Program-made: the position numbers and the translations under genes | Source of the DNA: Micromonospora wenchangensis | Lineage (GTDB): Bacteria; Actinomycetota; Actinomycetes; Mycobacteriales; Micromonosporaceae | Length of the DNA stretch: 64,000 nucleotides | Reading direction: 5' to 3' | Assembly: GCF_002210435.1 (NCBI RefSeq) | Contig: NZ_MZMV01000041.1 | Coordinates: forward strand, 1-64,000 | Part shown: positions 42,939 through 51,936 of the stretch, in pieces | How positions within the stretch are numbered: position 1 is the first letter of the stretch | Layout: every line of letters begins with the position of its first letter | Notes under the pieces: model-generated | The model's input: the letters and a program-made list of their open reading frames with translations, nothing else | The model's database searches: none | What the model was told of the DNA's origin: nothing

Positions 42939-43631
42939 GTGAAGCTGGACTTCACTCGATGGCTCCCGGCCATCGCGAAGGACCGCAGGACCGCACTGAG
43001 CATCGCCGGCGTCGCCGCCCTCGGCGGCCTGGCGTTCGGGCCGGCCGCCGTGGCCGCCCCCGTCACCAGCGGCCCCCACGAGGGGGCCCGCGCCGCCATC
43101 GACCTGGCCACCGGCAAGGGCCGGCAGGGCGTCACCGTCGAGTCCGGCCTGACCACCGGCACCCCCACCACCGAGGTACCGGCCGGCAAGCCGAGCACCG
43201 ACGACCTCATCCCGCGCGGCGTCGAGGGCGCCCAGTCCCGCGTGCCGCTCGACGACGCGCAGCTCGCCAACGCCAAGGAGATCGTCGCCGAGGCCAAGCG
43301 CAGCGGCGTGGGCGAGCGCGGCGCGGTGATCGGCGTGGCCACCTCGCTGCAGGAGTCGAAGCTGTACAACCTGGGGCACCTCGGCGCGTACAACGACCAC
43401 GACTCGCAGGGCCTGTTCCAGCAGCGCCCGTCGTCGGGGTGGGGCACCCCCGAGCAGATCACCGACCCCCGGTACGCCTCCCGGGCGTTCTTCGACGCGT
43501 TGAAGAACGTGCACGGCTGGGAGGACCTGCCGCTGACCACCGCCGCGCAGACCGTCCAGGTCTCGGCGTACCCGTACGCGTACGCCCAGTGGGAGCAGCA
43601 GGCGGCGGACATCGTCCAGCAGCTCTGGTGA
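42939..43631 (+). CDS. Secreted lysozyme-like-fold protein
   Basis: 230 residues. A signal peptide (LSIAGVAALGGLAFGPAAVA) precedes a disordered Thr/Pro/Gly linker and a C-terminal domain (about 105-230) containing IGVATSLQESKLYNLGHLGAYNDHDSQGLFQQRPSSGWG and DPRYASRAFF. The Glu in SLQESK followed by DSQGLFQQRP is the layout of a lysozyme/transglycosylase-like actinobacterial cell-wall domain. The GTG start has a GAAAGGG site. The 287 bp upstream hold no gene and no riboswitch that I could define. Confidence 0.65.
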   Translation: MKLDFTRWLPAIAKDRRTALSIAGVAALGGLAFGPAAVAAPVTSGPHEGARAAIDLATGKGRQGVTVESGLTTGTPTTEVPAGKPSTDDLIPRGVEGAQSRVPLDDAQLANAKEIVAEAKRSGVGERGAVIGVATSLQESKLYNLGHLGAYNDHDSQGLFQQRPSSGWGTPEQITDPRYASRAFFDALKNVHGWEDLPLTTAAQTVQVSAYPYAYAQWEQQAADIVQQLW

Positions 43632-43640
43632 CCCGGGCGC

Positions 43641-43675
43641 GACCGGCCGGTCCCCACGACGGGGGCCGGCCGGTC
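43641..43675. terminator. 15-bp stem-loop between convergent genes
   Basis: GACCGGCCGGTCCCC pairs with GGGGGCCGGCCGGTC (one G-T pair) around ACGAC, between the lysozyme-like gene stop (43631) and the phoD stop (43688). Probably bidirectional. Confidence 0.65.
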
Positions 43676-43687
43676 GGCGTCGACGGG

Positions 43688-45313
43688 TCAGGCGGGCGCG
43701 TCCTCCCGGCGCAGCTTCGCCGACCCGGCACCGACGGAGAACCCGGCGGCCCAGCGGCTCGCGCTGTCGGGCCGGGTCCGGTCGACCAGGTGGTACCAGT
43801 CCATCCGGCAGCGCTGCGGGGTCACCTCCAGCACGCCGTAGCCGTGCCCGTCCAGCTCCGTCCACTTCACGTGCGGGTTCGTCGAGCGCAGCAGGGTCGC
43901 GCCGAGCAGGCTCAGCCCGTTGCCGGCCGGCAGGCCGAGGGCGTCGTCGAGGTTGTCGCTGGTCACCGACGGCACCACGAACTCGGCGGCGGCCGGGTTG
44001 GTCAACCCCGTCGACCGGGTGGTCACCTCGCTGGCCCACGAGGTGTGGATGTCGCCGGTGAGGAAGACCACGTCCCGGGTGCCGGTCGCCCGCAGGTGGT
44101 CGACCAGCCGGTTGCGGTCGGCGTTGTAGCCGTCCCACTGGTCGGGGTTGAGCACCGCGCCGTTCTGCGGGATGCCGAGCAGCTTGGCCAGCGGGCCGAG
44201 CAGCCACGCCGGCAGCGAACCGAGGTCGACCCGGGCCATCATCACCGGGTTGCCGACCAGTTTCCACTGTGCCGTCGAGCCGGACAGTCCGTCTTCGAGC
44301 CACCGTAGCTGGGCCGTGCCGGTGATGGTGCGGGCCGGGTCGTCCACCGCCGTGCCGCTAGCCTGCTGCGACCGGTACGACCGCAGGTCCAGCATGGACA
44401 GCTCGGCGAGCCGGCCGAAACGCAACCGCCGGTAGATCGTGCCGTCCGCGCCGATCCGCACCGGCATCCACTCCTGGTACGCCTGCCGGGCGGCGGCGAC
44501 CCGGTCGGACCACGCGCCCTCGCTGCCCGGGGTGTGGTTCTCCGCCCCGCCCGACCAGGCGTCGTTGGCGACCTCGTGGTCGTCCCAGGTGATCACCCAG
44601 GGCAGGGCGGCGTGCAGCGCCTGCAGGCCCGGGTCGGTCTTGTAGAGCGCGTGCCGGACCCGGTAGTCGGCCAGGGTCAGCGTCTCGTGCTCGGGCACGA
44701 CCGGGCGGACCACCGTGCCGCCCGCGTCGAACTCGCCGGTGCCGTACTCGTAGAGGTAGTCGCCGAGGTGCACGACCAGGTTGAGGTCGCCCCGGTCGGC
44801 CAGCCGCCGGTAGGCCGCGAAGTGCCCGGCCTCCCAGTTCGCGCAGGACACCACGCCCAGCCGCAGCCGGTCGATCGCCGCGTCGACCGCCGGGGCGGTC
44901 ATCGTCCGCCCGGTCGGCGACCAGGCGTCACCGTGACCGAACCGGTACCAGTACGTCGTCGCCGGGGCCAGCCCGGTCACCGCCACCTTGACGGTGTGGT
45001 CGCGGGCCGGACCGGTCGGTGTCACGCCCTGCGCGGTGACCGTGGCGAAGTCGGGGTCGGCGGCGACCTGCCAGCGCACGTCGACGTCCGGGCCGAGGCC
45101 GGATCCGGGTAGTGCCTCCGCCACGGGGGTGACCCGGGTCCACAGCAGGATGCCGTCCGGCAGCGGATCGCCGGAGGCGACCCCGTGCCGGAACGCGCCG
45201 TCCGCCGCCTGGGCGGGACCGCTCGCGGCGAGGGTGGTGCCGGCGAGGACGGCAGTGCCGGCGGAGGCACCGGCGAGGCGCAACAGGGTACGACGGTCGA
45301 GGGTGTTCGTCAT
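43688..45313 (-). CDS. phoD: Alkaline phosphatase D, Tat-exported
   Basis: 541 residues. Tat signal LDRRTLLRLAGASAG, then the PhoD N-terminal beta domain and metallophosphoesterase core: VSCANWEAGHF, VVHLGDYLYEYG, ITWDDHEVANDAWSG and LTGDIHTSWASEV, which carry the metal ligands. PhoD releases phosphate from phosphodiesters (including teichoic acid) outside the cell and is usually under phosphate control; no Pho box was picked out. ATG at 45313. Confidence 0.92.
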   Translation of the reverse strand: MTNTLDRRTLLRLAGASAGTAVLAGTTLAASGPAQAADGAFRHGVASGDPLPDGILLWTRVTPVAEALPGSGLGPDVDVRWQVAADPDFATVTAQGVTPTGPARDHTVKVAVTGLAPATTYWYRFGHGDAWSPTGRTMTAPAVDAAIDRLRLGVVSCANWEAGHFAAYRRLADRGDLNLVVHLGDYLYEYGTGEFDAGGTVVRPVVPEHETLTLADYRVRHALYKTDPGLQALHAALPWVITWDDHEVANDAWSGGAENHTPGSEGAWSDRVAAARQAYQEWMPVRIGADGTIYRRLRFGRLAELSMLDLRSYRSQQASGTAVDDPARTITGTAQLRWLEDGLSGSTAQWKLVGNPVMMARVDLGSLPAWLLGPLAKLLGIPQNGAVLNPDQWDGYNADRNRLVDHLRATGTRDVVFLTGDIHTSWASEVTTRSTGLTNPAAAEFVVPSVTSDNLDDALGLPAGNGLSLLGATLLRSTNPHVKWTELDGHGYGVLEVTPQRCRMDWYHLVDRTRPDSASRWAAGFSVGAGSAKLRREDAPA

Positions 45314-45436
45314 GGTCTATGTGTCTACCGGGTGTCGCGGTGCGTCCGCAGCCCCGTGCGGTGAGTGTTCGCCGACGGTTCCCCCGGGGTTGGTGTCGCC
45401 GGTGGACTCCGGGTTCAGCGGCGGTGCGCGGCGGGC

Positions 45437-46906
45437 TCAGCGGCGGTGCGCGGCGCGGTGGTTCAGCACGATGTCGGTGGCCGCGGCGACCAGGGCCAGC
45501 GCGACGATGCCCATGGCCAGCAGCAGGGAGTGCCGGAACGCGGCGACCCACCGGCCGTCGGTGCTGGCCAGCGACGAGAAGAACAGCGCGCCGACGGCGG
45601 CGATGCCGGCGGCCGACCCGATGCGCTGCCCGGTCTGCAACATGCCGGCCGCGCTGCCCGCCTGCGGCACCGGCACCTCGGACAGGGTCAACGTCTGGTT
45701 CGGGGTGATCACCAGGCCGCTGCCCAGCCCGGCGAGCAGCAGCGGCAGCGCGGTGAGCAGCGGGACCGAGCCGTGCGGGTCGCCGCGCAGCACGAACACC
45801 ACCCCACCCAGCCCGACCAGCACCATGACCAGTCCGATCCCGACCAGCGGCCGGCCGAACCGGGTGACCAGCCGGCCCCCGAGGGCGGCGGCCAGCGCCG
45901 AGCCGAGGGCGAACGGGGTGATCGCCAGGCCCGCGGTCAGCGCCCGGTAGCCGAGGCCGTTCTGCAGGTAGAGGGTGAAGATGAAGAAGATCGCGGTGAA
46001 GCCGCCGAAGTAGACGAGCGCGATCACCGCCCCGATCGTGTACGACCGCAGCCGGAACAACCCCAGGTCGAACAGGGGCGTGCGGGTACGCCCGTACCGG
46101 TGTTCCCAGAACCCGAAGCCGACCAGGACCACCAGTCCGGCCGGGATCAGCGCCCACTTCCACGGGCTGGGCCACTGTTCCCGCTGCACCAGGGGCAGCA
46201 GCAGGAGCGTCACGCCGACGCCGAGCAGCAGCACCCCGACCGGGTCCAGCCGGTGCCGGTCGAGCCGGCCGGCGGCCCGGGTGGGCAGCAGCCGCCAGCC
46301 GAGCAGCACCGCCAGCACCCCGACGGGGACGTTGACGAAGAACACCCACCGCCAGCCGTGGTCCTCCCCGCCGAGCTGGATGAGCAGGCCGCCCAGCAGG
46401 GGGCCGACGGCGGTGGAGATGCCGATGGTCGCGCCGAGCAGGCCGAACGCGCGTCCCCGCTCCGCGCCCCGGAACAGCTGTTGGATCAGGCCGGTCACCT
46501 GCGGGTTGACCACCCCGGCGGCGACGCCCTGCAGGAGCCGGGCGGCGACCAGCCAGGTCGGGGACTGGGCCAGTCCGGCCAGCGCGCTGGTGAGGGTGAA
46601 CAGGGCGACCCCGACGACGAAGGCGTTACGGCGGCCCCGGGCGTCGCCGAAGCGGCCGGCCGGCACCAGGACCAGTCCGAAGGTCAGCGCGTAGCCGGAC
46701 AGCACCCACTGCAGGTCGCTCGGGCTGGCCTGCAACGCCCGGTCCATCGACGGGACGGCGACGTTGACGATGCTCACGTCCAGCAGCGTCATGAACGCCG
46801 CGACGAGGCCGACGCCGAGGGCCTGCCAGCGGCGGCGGTCGTCGCTGCGGCCGGTCACGGGACCGTCGTCGGTGGAGCGGTCCCGCACGGACCGGTGATC
46901 GGGCAT
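45437..46906 (-). CDS. MFS drug-efflux-type transporter (DHA2, EmrB/QacA-like)
   Basis: 489 residues with about 14 helices. Opening helix ALGVGLVAAFMTLLDVSIVNVAVPSMDRAL is the DHA2 signature; GRFGDARGRRNAFV is motif A and GPLLGGLLI matches the antiporter motif C area. Such pumps exchange protons for drugs or other hydrophobic compounds. ATG at 46906. Substrate unknown; a small winged-helix gene lies 73 bp upstream in the same direction and might regulate it. Confidence 0.85.
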   Translation of the reverse strand: MPDHRSVRDRSTDDGPVTGRSDDRRRWQALGVGLVAAFMTLLDVSIVNVAVPSMDRALQASPSDLQWVLSGYALTFGLVLVPAGRFGDARGRRNAFVVGVALFTLTSALAGLAQSPTWLVAARLLQGVAAGVVNPQVTGLIQQLFRGAERGRAFGLLGATIGISTAVGPLLGGLLIQLGGEDHGWRWVFFVNVPVGVLAVLLGWRLLPTRAAGRLDRHRLDPVGVLLLGVGVTLLLLPLVQREQWPSPWKWALIPAGLVVLVGFGFWEHRYGRTRTPLFDLGLFRLRSYTIGAVIALVYFGGFTAIFFIFTLYLQNGLGYRALTAGLAITPFALGSALAAALGGRLVTRFGRPLVGIGLVMVLVGLGGVVFVLRGDPHGSVPLLTALPLLLAGLGSGLVITPNQTLTLSEVPVPQAGSAAGMLQTGQRIGSAAGIAAVGALFFSSLASTDGRWVAAFRHSLLLAMGIVALALVAAATDIVLNHRAAHRR

Positions 46907-46979
46907 GTCGCAGCGCTACCCGGTGCCCGGCGCGGCAAACCGGTGCCCGGCCCGGCCGTCCGGCGGGGCGCGACGGTGC

Positions 46980-47216
46980 TCACGTCGGCTGGCGGGCGCA
47001 CCAGCGGGGGCCGAAGTCCAGCCCGGCCAGCGGCGAGTCCTCGCGGTGCAGCAGGCCCTTCTCGGTGAGCTGGTGCAGGGGCGCGTGGACGTCCTGCTCG
47101 GCCAGCCCCGCCTCCTCGGCGATCAGGTCGGGGTAGGGCACCTGGCCGCGCGTCTCCAGCACGCTGACCGCCTCGTAGACGCGCACCTCGACCTCCGACA
47201 GACGTACCTGCTGCAT
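46980..47216 (-). CDS. Small winged-helix protein
   Basis: 78 residues. VEVRVYEAVSVLETRGQVPYPDLIAEEAGLAEQDVHAPLHQLTEKGLLHRED reads as a winged helix (helix 2-turn-recognition helix-wing). It has a strong AAGGAGG site before the ATG at 47216. It precedes the efflux-type MFS gene on the same strand, so it may be a regulator of that operon or of the divergent reductase gene. No known subfamily. Confidence 0.6.
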   Translation of the reverse strand: MQQVRLSEVEVRVYEAVSVLETRGQVPYPDLIAEEAGLAEQDVHAPLHQLTEKGLLHREDSPLAGLDFGPRWCARQPT

Positions 47217-47354
47217 GGTGCCCTCCTTGCCGTGACCCCGGCCGGCCGGTCGGGCGGTCCGGGTGGCGCGGCTTACCCGCTGGCCGCCCGACGATGCCTG
47301 CCGACGGCCGGTCGTGCGCGCCACCGGACGGGCCGGTGCCCTAGGCTGAACGGC

Positions 47355-48512
47355 ATGATCATCTGGGATCTCGTCGTGGTCGGTGCCGGGCCGGCCGGGC
47401 TCAGCGCGGCCCGGGAGGCCGCGGCTGCCGGCGTGCGGACGCTGGTGCTGGACCGCGCCGTGCACCCCCGCTACAAGACCTGCGGGGGTGGCCTGATCGG
47501 CACCTCGCTGTCGATGGTGGCCGGCCGGATCGAGGTGCCGGCGCACGACCGGGTCGACCGGGTCACCTTCACCCGCGACGGCCGGTGGGGCTTCACCCGC
47601 CGGCACGGCACCCCGCTGGTGACCATGGTGCGCCGCGACGAGTTCGACGACCGGCTCCGCGCGGCGGCGGTGTCCGCCGGGGCCGAGGTCCGCGAGGGCG
47701 TCGCGGTACGCGCCCTCGACCAGGACCCCGACACGGTACGGGTCCGGCTGGCCGACGGTTCCACGGTGACCGCCCGGACGGTGATCGGGGCCGACGGTTC
47801 CGCCGGGGTGACCGCCCGGCACGTGGGTGTCCGGTACGGCCAGGTGGATCTGGGCCTGGAACGGGAGCTGCCGGTGTCACCCGCGCAGGCGGCCCGTTGG
47901 CGGGGGCGGCTGCTGCTGGACTGGGGCCCGTTCCCCGGCGCGTACGGCTGGGTGTTCCCCAAGGGGGACCTGCTCACCGTCGGCGTGATCGGGGCCCGGG
48001 GCGAGGGCGAACGCACCCGCGCCTACCTGCACGGCTTCCTCGACCGGCTGGGTCTGGCGCAGGTGCCCGCCGCGCACGACTCCGGGCACCTGACCCGGTG
48101 CCGGGTCGACGACTCCCCGTTGCGCCACGGCCGGGTGCTGGTGGCCGGCGACGCGGCCGGCCTGCTGGAGCCGTGGACCCGGGAGGGGATCAGCTACGCG
48201 TTGCGTTCCGGGACGCTGGCCGGCGCGGCGGTCGCCGCCGGTGACCTGGACCGCTACCCCCGCGACGTCCACGAGCGCCTGGTGCCGTCGATGCGCGCCG
48301 GGCGGCGGATGCTGACGCTGTTCGCCCGCCGCCCGGAGCTGTGCCACGCGTTCGTGGCGACCCCGGCCGGCTGGTCGATGTTCGTCCGGTTCTGCCAGGG
48401 CCGGCTGAGCTTCGACCGGACCATGGACCGGCTGCCGGTGCGGGCCGCGGCGGCCCTGCTGGACCGGATGCCCGCCCGGGGCCCGCAGCCGGCCGTGCCA
48501 CCCGTGCGCTGA
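47355..48512 (+). CDS. Geranylgeranyl reductase family flavoprotein
   Basis: 385 residues. FAD fold DLVVVGAGPAGLSAAREAAAAG, the cysteine loop CGGGLIG (as in the reductase family PxxYxxCGGG) and GDAAGLLEPWTREGISYALRSG. The family reduces double bonds of prenyl chains on lipids or menaquinones. ATG at 47355 with no strong site. It is divergent from the winged-helix gene. Confidence 0.8.
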   Translation: MIIWDLVVVGAGPAGLSAAREAAAAGVRTLVLDRAVHPRYKTCGGGLIGTSLSMVAGRIEVPAHDRVDRVTFTRDGRWGFTRRHGTPLVTMVRRDEFDDRLRAAAVSAGAEVREGVAVRALDQDPDTVRVRLADGSTVTARTVIGADGSAGVTARHVGVRYGQVDLGLERELPVSPAQAARWRGRLLLDWGPFPGAYGWVFPKGDLLTVGVIGARGEGERTRAYLHGFLDRLGLAQVPAAHDSGHLTRCRVDDSPLRHGRVLVAGDAAGLLEPWTREGISYALRSGTLAGAAVAAGDLDRYPRDVHERLVPSMRAGRRMLTLFARRPELCHAFVATPAGWSMFVRFCQGRLSFDRTMDRLPVRAAAALLDRMPARGPQPAVPPVR

Positions 48513-48536
48513 CCGCGGCGGGCCGCCGGGCCCGGG

Positions 48537-49571
48537 TCAGGGCACGATCACCGCGCGGCCGTGGATGTCGCCGGCCCGCAGCAGGTCGTACGCCTCGGGC
48601 GCCCGGTCCAGCGGGAAGGTCTGCACGTCGGCGGCGAGCAGCCCGGCCCGGCCCAGGGCGATCACCTCCTGGAGTTCGGCCCGGGTGCCCCAGAACGGGA
48701 CCTCGACGCTGGTCCCGAACGGCACGGTGGGCGGCTCGTCGGCGACCGGCCGCACCGGCAGGGTGCCGCCGCCCAACCCGACCAGCAGCAGCCGGCCGCC
48801 GGTGGCGACGACGCCGCGGGCGGTGGTGAGGGTGGCGTCCACCCCGACGCAGTCGATGACCACGTCCGCGCCGTCGGGTGCCGGCCCGACCAGTTCCCGG
48901 ATCCGGTCGACCGTGTCGGGGCCGGCCGGCACCACGTGGTGCGCGCCGACCCGGGTGGCCAGGTCGAGGGCGGCGACGTTGCTGTCCACCGCGATGATCC
49001 GCACGGCGGTGGTGGCGGCGAGGATCTGCACCGCCATGTGCCCCAGGCCGCCGATGCCGATCACCACGACCGACGTCCCCGGCCGCAGCGCCGGCCGGGC
49101 CAGCTCGATCGCGTGGTACGGGGTCAGCCCGGCGTCGGTCAGCGGCGCCGCCTGGGTCACCTCCAGATCACCGACGGGCAGCAGCCGGGAGGCGGGCACC
49201 ACCACGTGCTCGGCCAGCCCGCCGTCGCGGCTGAGCCCGACCCCGCCGACGGGCACGGTGCGGCACTCGTTCTCCCGCCCCCGCAGGCAGCCCCGGCAGG
49301 TGCCGCAGCCGATGATCCCGTAGACGGCGACCCGGTCCCCGGCGGACCAGCCGGTGACGCCGTCGCCGGGGGTGTCCACGGTGCCGGCGATCTCGTGGCC
49401 GAGGGTGATCGGGACGGGGAAGACACCCGGGGGCGCGTCGAGGATGTGCAGGTCGGAGTGGCAGGCCCCGACCGCGCCGACGCGTACCAGCACCTCGCCG
49501 GGGCCGGGCGTCGGGGTGGGCACCTCGACCTGTTCGAGCACCCCGGGGGCGGTCATCCGTACCGCGCGCAT
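48537..49571 (-). CDS. Zinc-dependent alcohol dehydrogenase
   Basis: 344 residues. Catalytic zinc residues in VGACHSDLHIL and TLGHEIAGTV, the structural zinc loop CGTCRGCLRGRENEC and nucleotide site VVVIGIGGLGHMAVQIL. A medium-chain dehydrogenase of the AdhP type, oxidising or reducing small alcohols/aldehydes; the exact substrate is unknown. ATG at 49571. Its stop is 24 bp from the convergent reductase gene stop. Confidence 0.85.
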   Translation of the reverse strand: MRAVRMTAPGVLEQVEVPTPTPGPGEVLVRVGAVGACHSDLHILDAPPGVFPVPITLGHEIAGTVDTPGDGVTGWSAGDRVAVYGIIGCGTCRGCLRGRENECRTVPVGGVGLSRDGGLAEHVVVPASRLLPVGDLEVTQAAPLTDAGLTPYHAIELARPALRPGTSVVVIGIGGLGHMAVQILAATTAVRIIAVDSNVAALDLATRVGAHHVVPAGPDTVDRIRELVGPAPDGADVVIDCVGVDATLTTARGVVATGGRLLLVGLGGGTLPVRPVADEPPTVPFGTSVEVPFWGTRAELQEVIALGRAGLLAADVQTFPLDRAPEAYDLLRAGDIHGRAVIVP

Positions 49572-49649
49572 GTCTCGTCCTTTCGTCGCCGACGGTCCCG
49601 CGCGCTTACCCCTCCCGCCGGCCTTGATGCCGGGCGCACACTACGGGTC

Positions 49650-49826
49650 ATGAGCGAATCGTTCACCGACGAGCAGTACGCGTTCCTGCGGCACGCGCGT
49701 TTCGGCGAGCTGCCACCGGCGGTACGCCCCGACGAGCGCACGGCGTCGACCGAGACCGACCCGCCGCGCTACCAGCCCGACCCGACCCCCGGCCGGTACG
49801 AGCAGGACCTGCGCGCGGGCGGCTGA
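49650..49826 (+). CDS. Small hypothetical protein
   Basis: 58 residues: MSESFTDEQYAFLRHARFGELPPAVRP..., then Thr/Pro-rich with PPRYQPDP. Acidic and probably partly disordered. Codon usage is typical (G/C in the third positions). No ribosome site of note. It lies between divergent ADH and the nucleotidase and is followed by a strong terminator. Confidence 0.55.
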   Translation: MSESFTDEQYAFLRHARFGELPPAVRPDERTASTETDPPRYQPDPTPGRYEQDLRAGG

Positions 49827-49831
49827 GCAAG

Positions 49832-49868
49832 CCGACGGGCCCCGGGGCGGCACCCCGGGGCCCGTCGG
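49832..49868. terminator. Perfect 16-bp stem-loop between convergent genes
   Basis: CCGACGGGCCCCGGGG and CCCCGGGGCCCGTCGG pair over 16 bp with loop CGGCA. It lies between the small protein stop (49826) and the nucleotidase stop (49901), so it can serve both strands. The strongest hairpin of the convergent-gene set. Confidence 0.75.
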
Positions 49869-49900
49869 GCTGGCCGCGCGGCGGGCGACGGCCGGGCGGC

Positions 49901-51703
49901 TCAGAAGACCGGCACGCCGGCGCGGACCAGCCGCCAGTTCGGCACGAAGAAGTCGGCCGGGTCGATGGTGCCCCGGGCCTGCGCCCAGTCGATGAGCAGC
50001 TGGCGGATCTCCTGCTGCGCGTTGTAGACCTGGGTCTTCACGATGCCGGGGAAGTTCCCGCCGCCGCTGCGCCGGTAGTTGTTCACCGCGACCACGAACT
50101 GCGCGTCGGCGGCGACCGGGGTGTCGGTGCCGGGCAGCACCAGCCGGGTGATCCGCTGTCCGACCGGCCGGGAGACGTCGATGTCGTAGTCCAGCCCGGA
50201 GATCACGTCGTAGTTGTAGTCCGGCACGGCCGGGTCGCTGATCGTCGCCGGGTCGACGGGTGCGCCGACCGGCAGCGTGGTGAAGTACTTCGCCGAGTAC
50301 TCCAGGTACGCCTTCACCTCGGCGCCGGTGAGCACCACCGCCTCCAGGGTGTTGTCGTAGACGTACAGCCCGGCGACGTCACGGATGCGCACGTCACCCT
50401 GCGGGAAGACGGCGGTGCGGCTGAACGGCGCGGCGATCGACAGCACCGGCAGCGCCGCGTACGGGCCGCCGGTGAGCGCGGCGGTGACCACCTCGGTCTG
50501 CACGTGGTTGATGAAGTCCAGGATCGGGGTGTCCCGGTAGCGTGACTCGGCCGCCGAGAGTTCCTGCGCGGACCGGGCGACCACCGTGTTGACGTACCCG
50601 ACGGTCTTGTCGTGCTGGCCCCGCACGGCGGCGAGCACCGTCGGGTCCTCGACCACCGTGTTGGTGTTGAGCATGGTGGCGCCCTTGGCGACGACCTTCC
50701 AGCGGCCCCGCTCCCGGGTCAGGGTGAAGTCCATCCGGGTCAGCCGCTGCCCCCACTTGGACGGTTCGGCGGTGAGCACCTGCGCGCCGGTGGCGGTGTT
50801 GGTGACGAACTTCTCCACCACCTCGTTGTGGGCGTGGCCGAACAGGATCGCGTCGATGCCGGGGACCTGCTGGGCGATCAGCGCCACCGGGTTCTCGTTG
50901 GGCAGCTCCGGGCCGTAGCTGGAGGTGCCGCTGTCGCCGCCGTGGGCGGAGACGATGACCAGGTCCGCGCCGCGCCGCCGCATGACCGGCACCCACTTGG
51001 CGGCGGTCTCCACCATGCCGGGGAAGACCAACCTGCCCTCGACGTTGCCCTTGTCCCAGATGGCCACCCCGGGGTTGGTCAGGCCGAGGATGCCCACGGT
51101 CAGGGTCGGCGAGCCGGGCCCGCCGGGCCGCACCCGCTTGAGCACGTACGGCTGGAACGCCGGCCTGCCGGTCTTCGCGTTCACCGCGTTCGCGGCCAGC
51201 GCCGGGAAGCCCAGCTGGCCGATCCAGGTCGCCAGCAGCGGCAGCCCGTAGTTGAACTCGTGGTTGCCCAGCGTCACGGCGTCGTACCGCAGGATGTTCA
51301 TCGCGCGCGCCATCGGGTGCGTCGCGCCGGTGACGGTGATCGGCTCCTGCTTGGCGTAGTACGTGGCAAGCGGGGTGCCCTGGATGGTGTCGCCGGCGTC
51401 GAGGACCAGGGTGGCCCGGCCCCGGCGCTCGGCGCGGATCTGGTTGACCAGGGTGGCGAGCTTGGCGATGCCGACGTCGTTGTGCTTGCTGTCGTCGAAC
51501 TCGGCGTCGCGGTAGTAGTCCCAGTTGTAGACGTTGCCGTGGGTGTCCGAGGTGCCCAGGACGGTCAGGTCCCAGGTCTTCGGACCCTTCGGGCCCTGCC
51601 GCTGCGCCGCCCGGGCGGGCGCGCCGGCGATCAGCGGGGCGGTCGCCGCGGCGGCGGCGACGGCCAGCACCTGGCGGCGCGACGCGCCGGAGGAGGAGGT
51701 CAT
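49901..51703 (-). CDS. Tat-exported 5'-nucleotidase/UshA-like phosphoesterase
   Basis: 600 residues. The signal region has a basic start and the run RRQVLAVAAAAATAPLIAG, likely Tat or Sec. The metallophosphoesterase domain shows LGTSDTHGNVYNWDYY, DAGDTIQGT, TLGNHEFNYG and HAHNEVVEKF; the C-terminal 5'-nucleotidase domain begins about 380 (LYVYDNTLEAVVLTGAEVKAYLEYSA). It would release phosphate from nucleotides or related compounds outside. ATG at 51703 with GAAGGG. Divergent from a stress-type SDR gene. Confidence 0.88.
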   Translation of the reverse strand: MTSSSGASRRQVLAVAAAAATAPLIAGAPARAAQRQGPKGPKTWDLTVLGTSDTHGNVYNWDYYRDAEFDDSKHNDVGIAKLATLVNQIRAERRGRATLVLDAGDTIQGTPLATYYAKQEPITVTGATHPMARAMNILRYDAVTLGNHEFNYGLPLLATWIGQLGFPALAANAVNAKTGRPAFQPYVLKRVRPGGPGSPTLTVGILGLTNPGVAIWDKGNVEGRLVFPGMVETAAKWVPVMRRRGADLVIVSAHGGDSGTSSYGPELPNENPVALIAQQVPGIDAILFGHAHNEVVEKFVTNTATGAQVLTAEPSKWGQRLTRMDFTLTRERGRWKVVAKGATMLNTNTVVEDPTVLAAVRGQHDKTVGYVNTVVARSAQELSAAESRYRDTPILDFINHVQTEVVTAALTGGPYAALPVLSIAAPFSRTAVFPQGDVRIRDVAGLYVYDNTLEAVVLTGAEVKAYLEYSAKYFTTLPVGAPVDPATISDPAVPDYNYDVISGLDYDIDVSRPVGQRITRLVLPGTDTPVAADAQFVVAVNNYRRSGGGNFPGIVKTQVYNAQQEIRQLLIDWAQARGTIDPADFFVPNWRLVRAGVPVF

Positions 51704-51936
51704 GGGGTGCCCTTCGACGGGGATGGACGCGCCTCGTGGGCGCCGTTGCGCACCATAACGAGCAGCGGTCACTCCCGCCACAGTGGCCCGCACTGTTCCA
51801 CCACCGCGCCGTCGGCGGCCACCTGCCGGTCACACCGGCGTCGACAGGTGCCCGGCGCGGGTTGTTTCCGGCCGATCCGTGGGGGTAGGTGACCGGGCAA
51901 CCCAGAACGGACCAAAGCAGACAGGGGAGCCGCACG

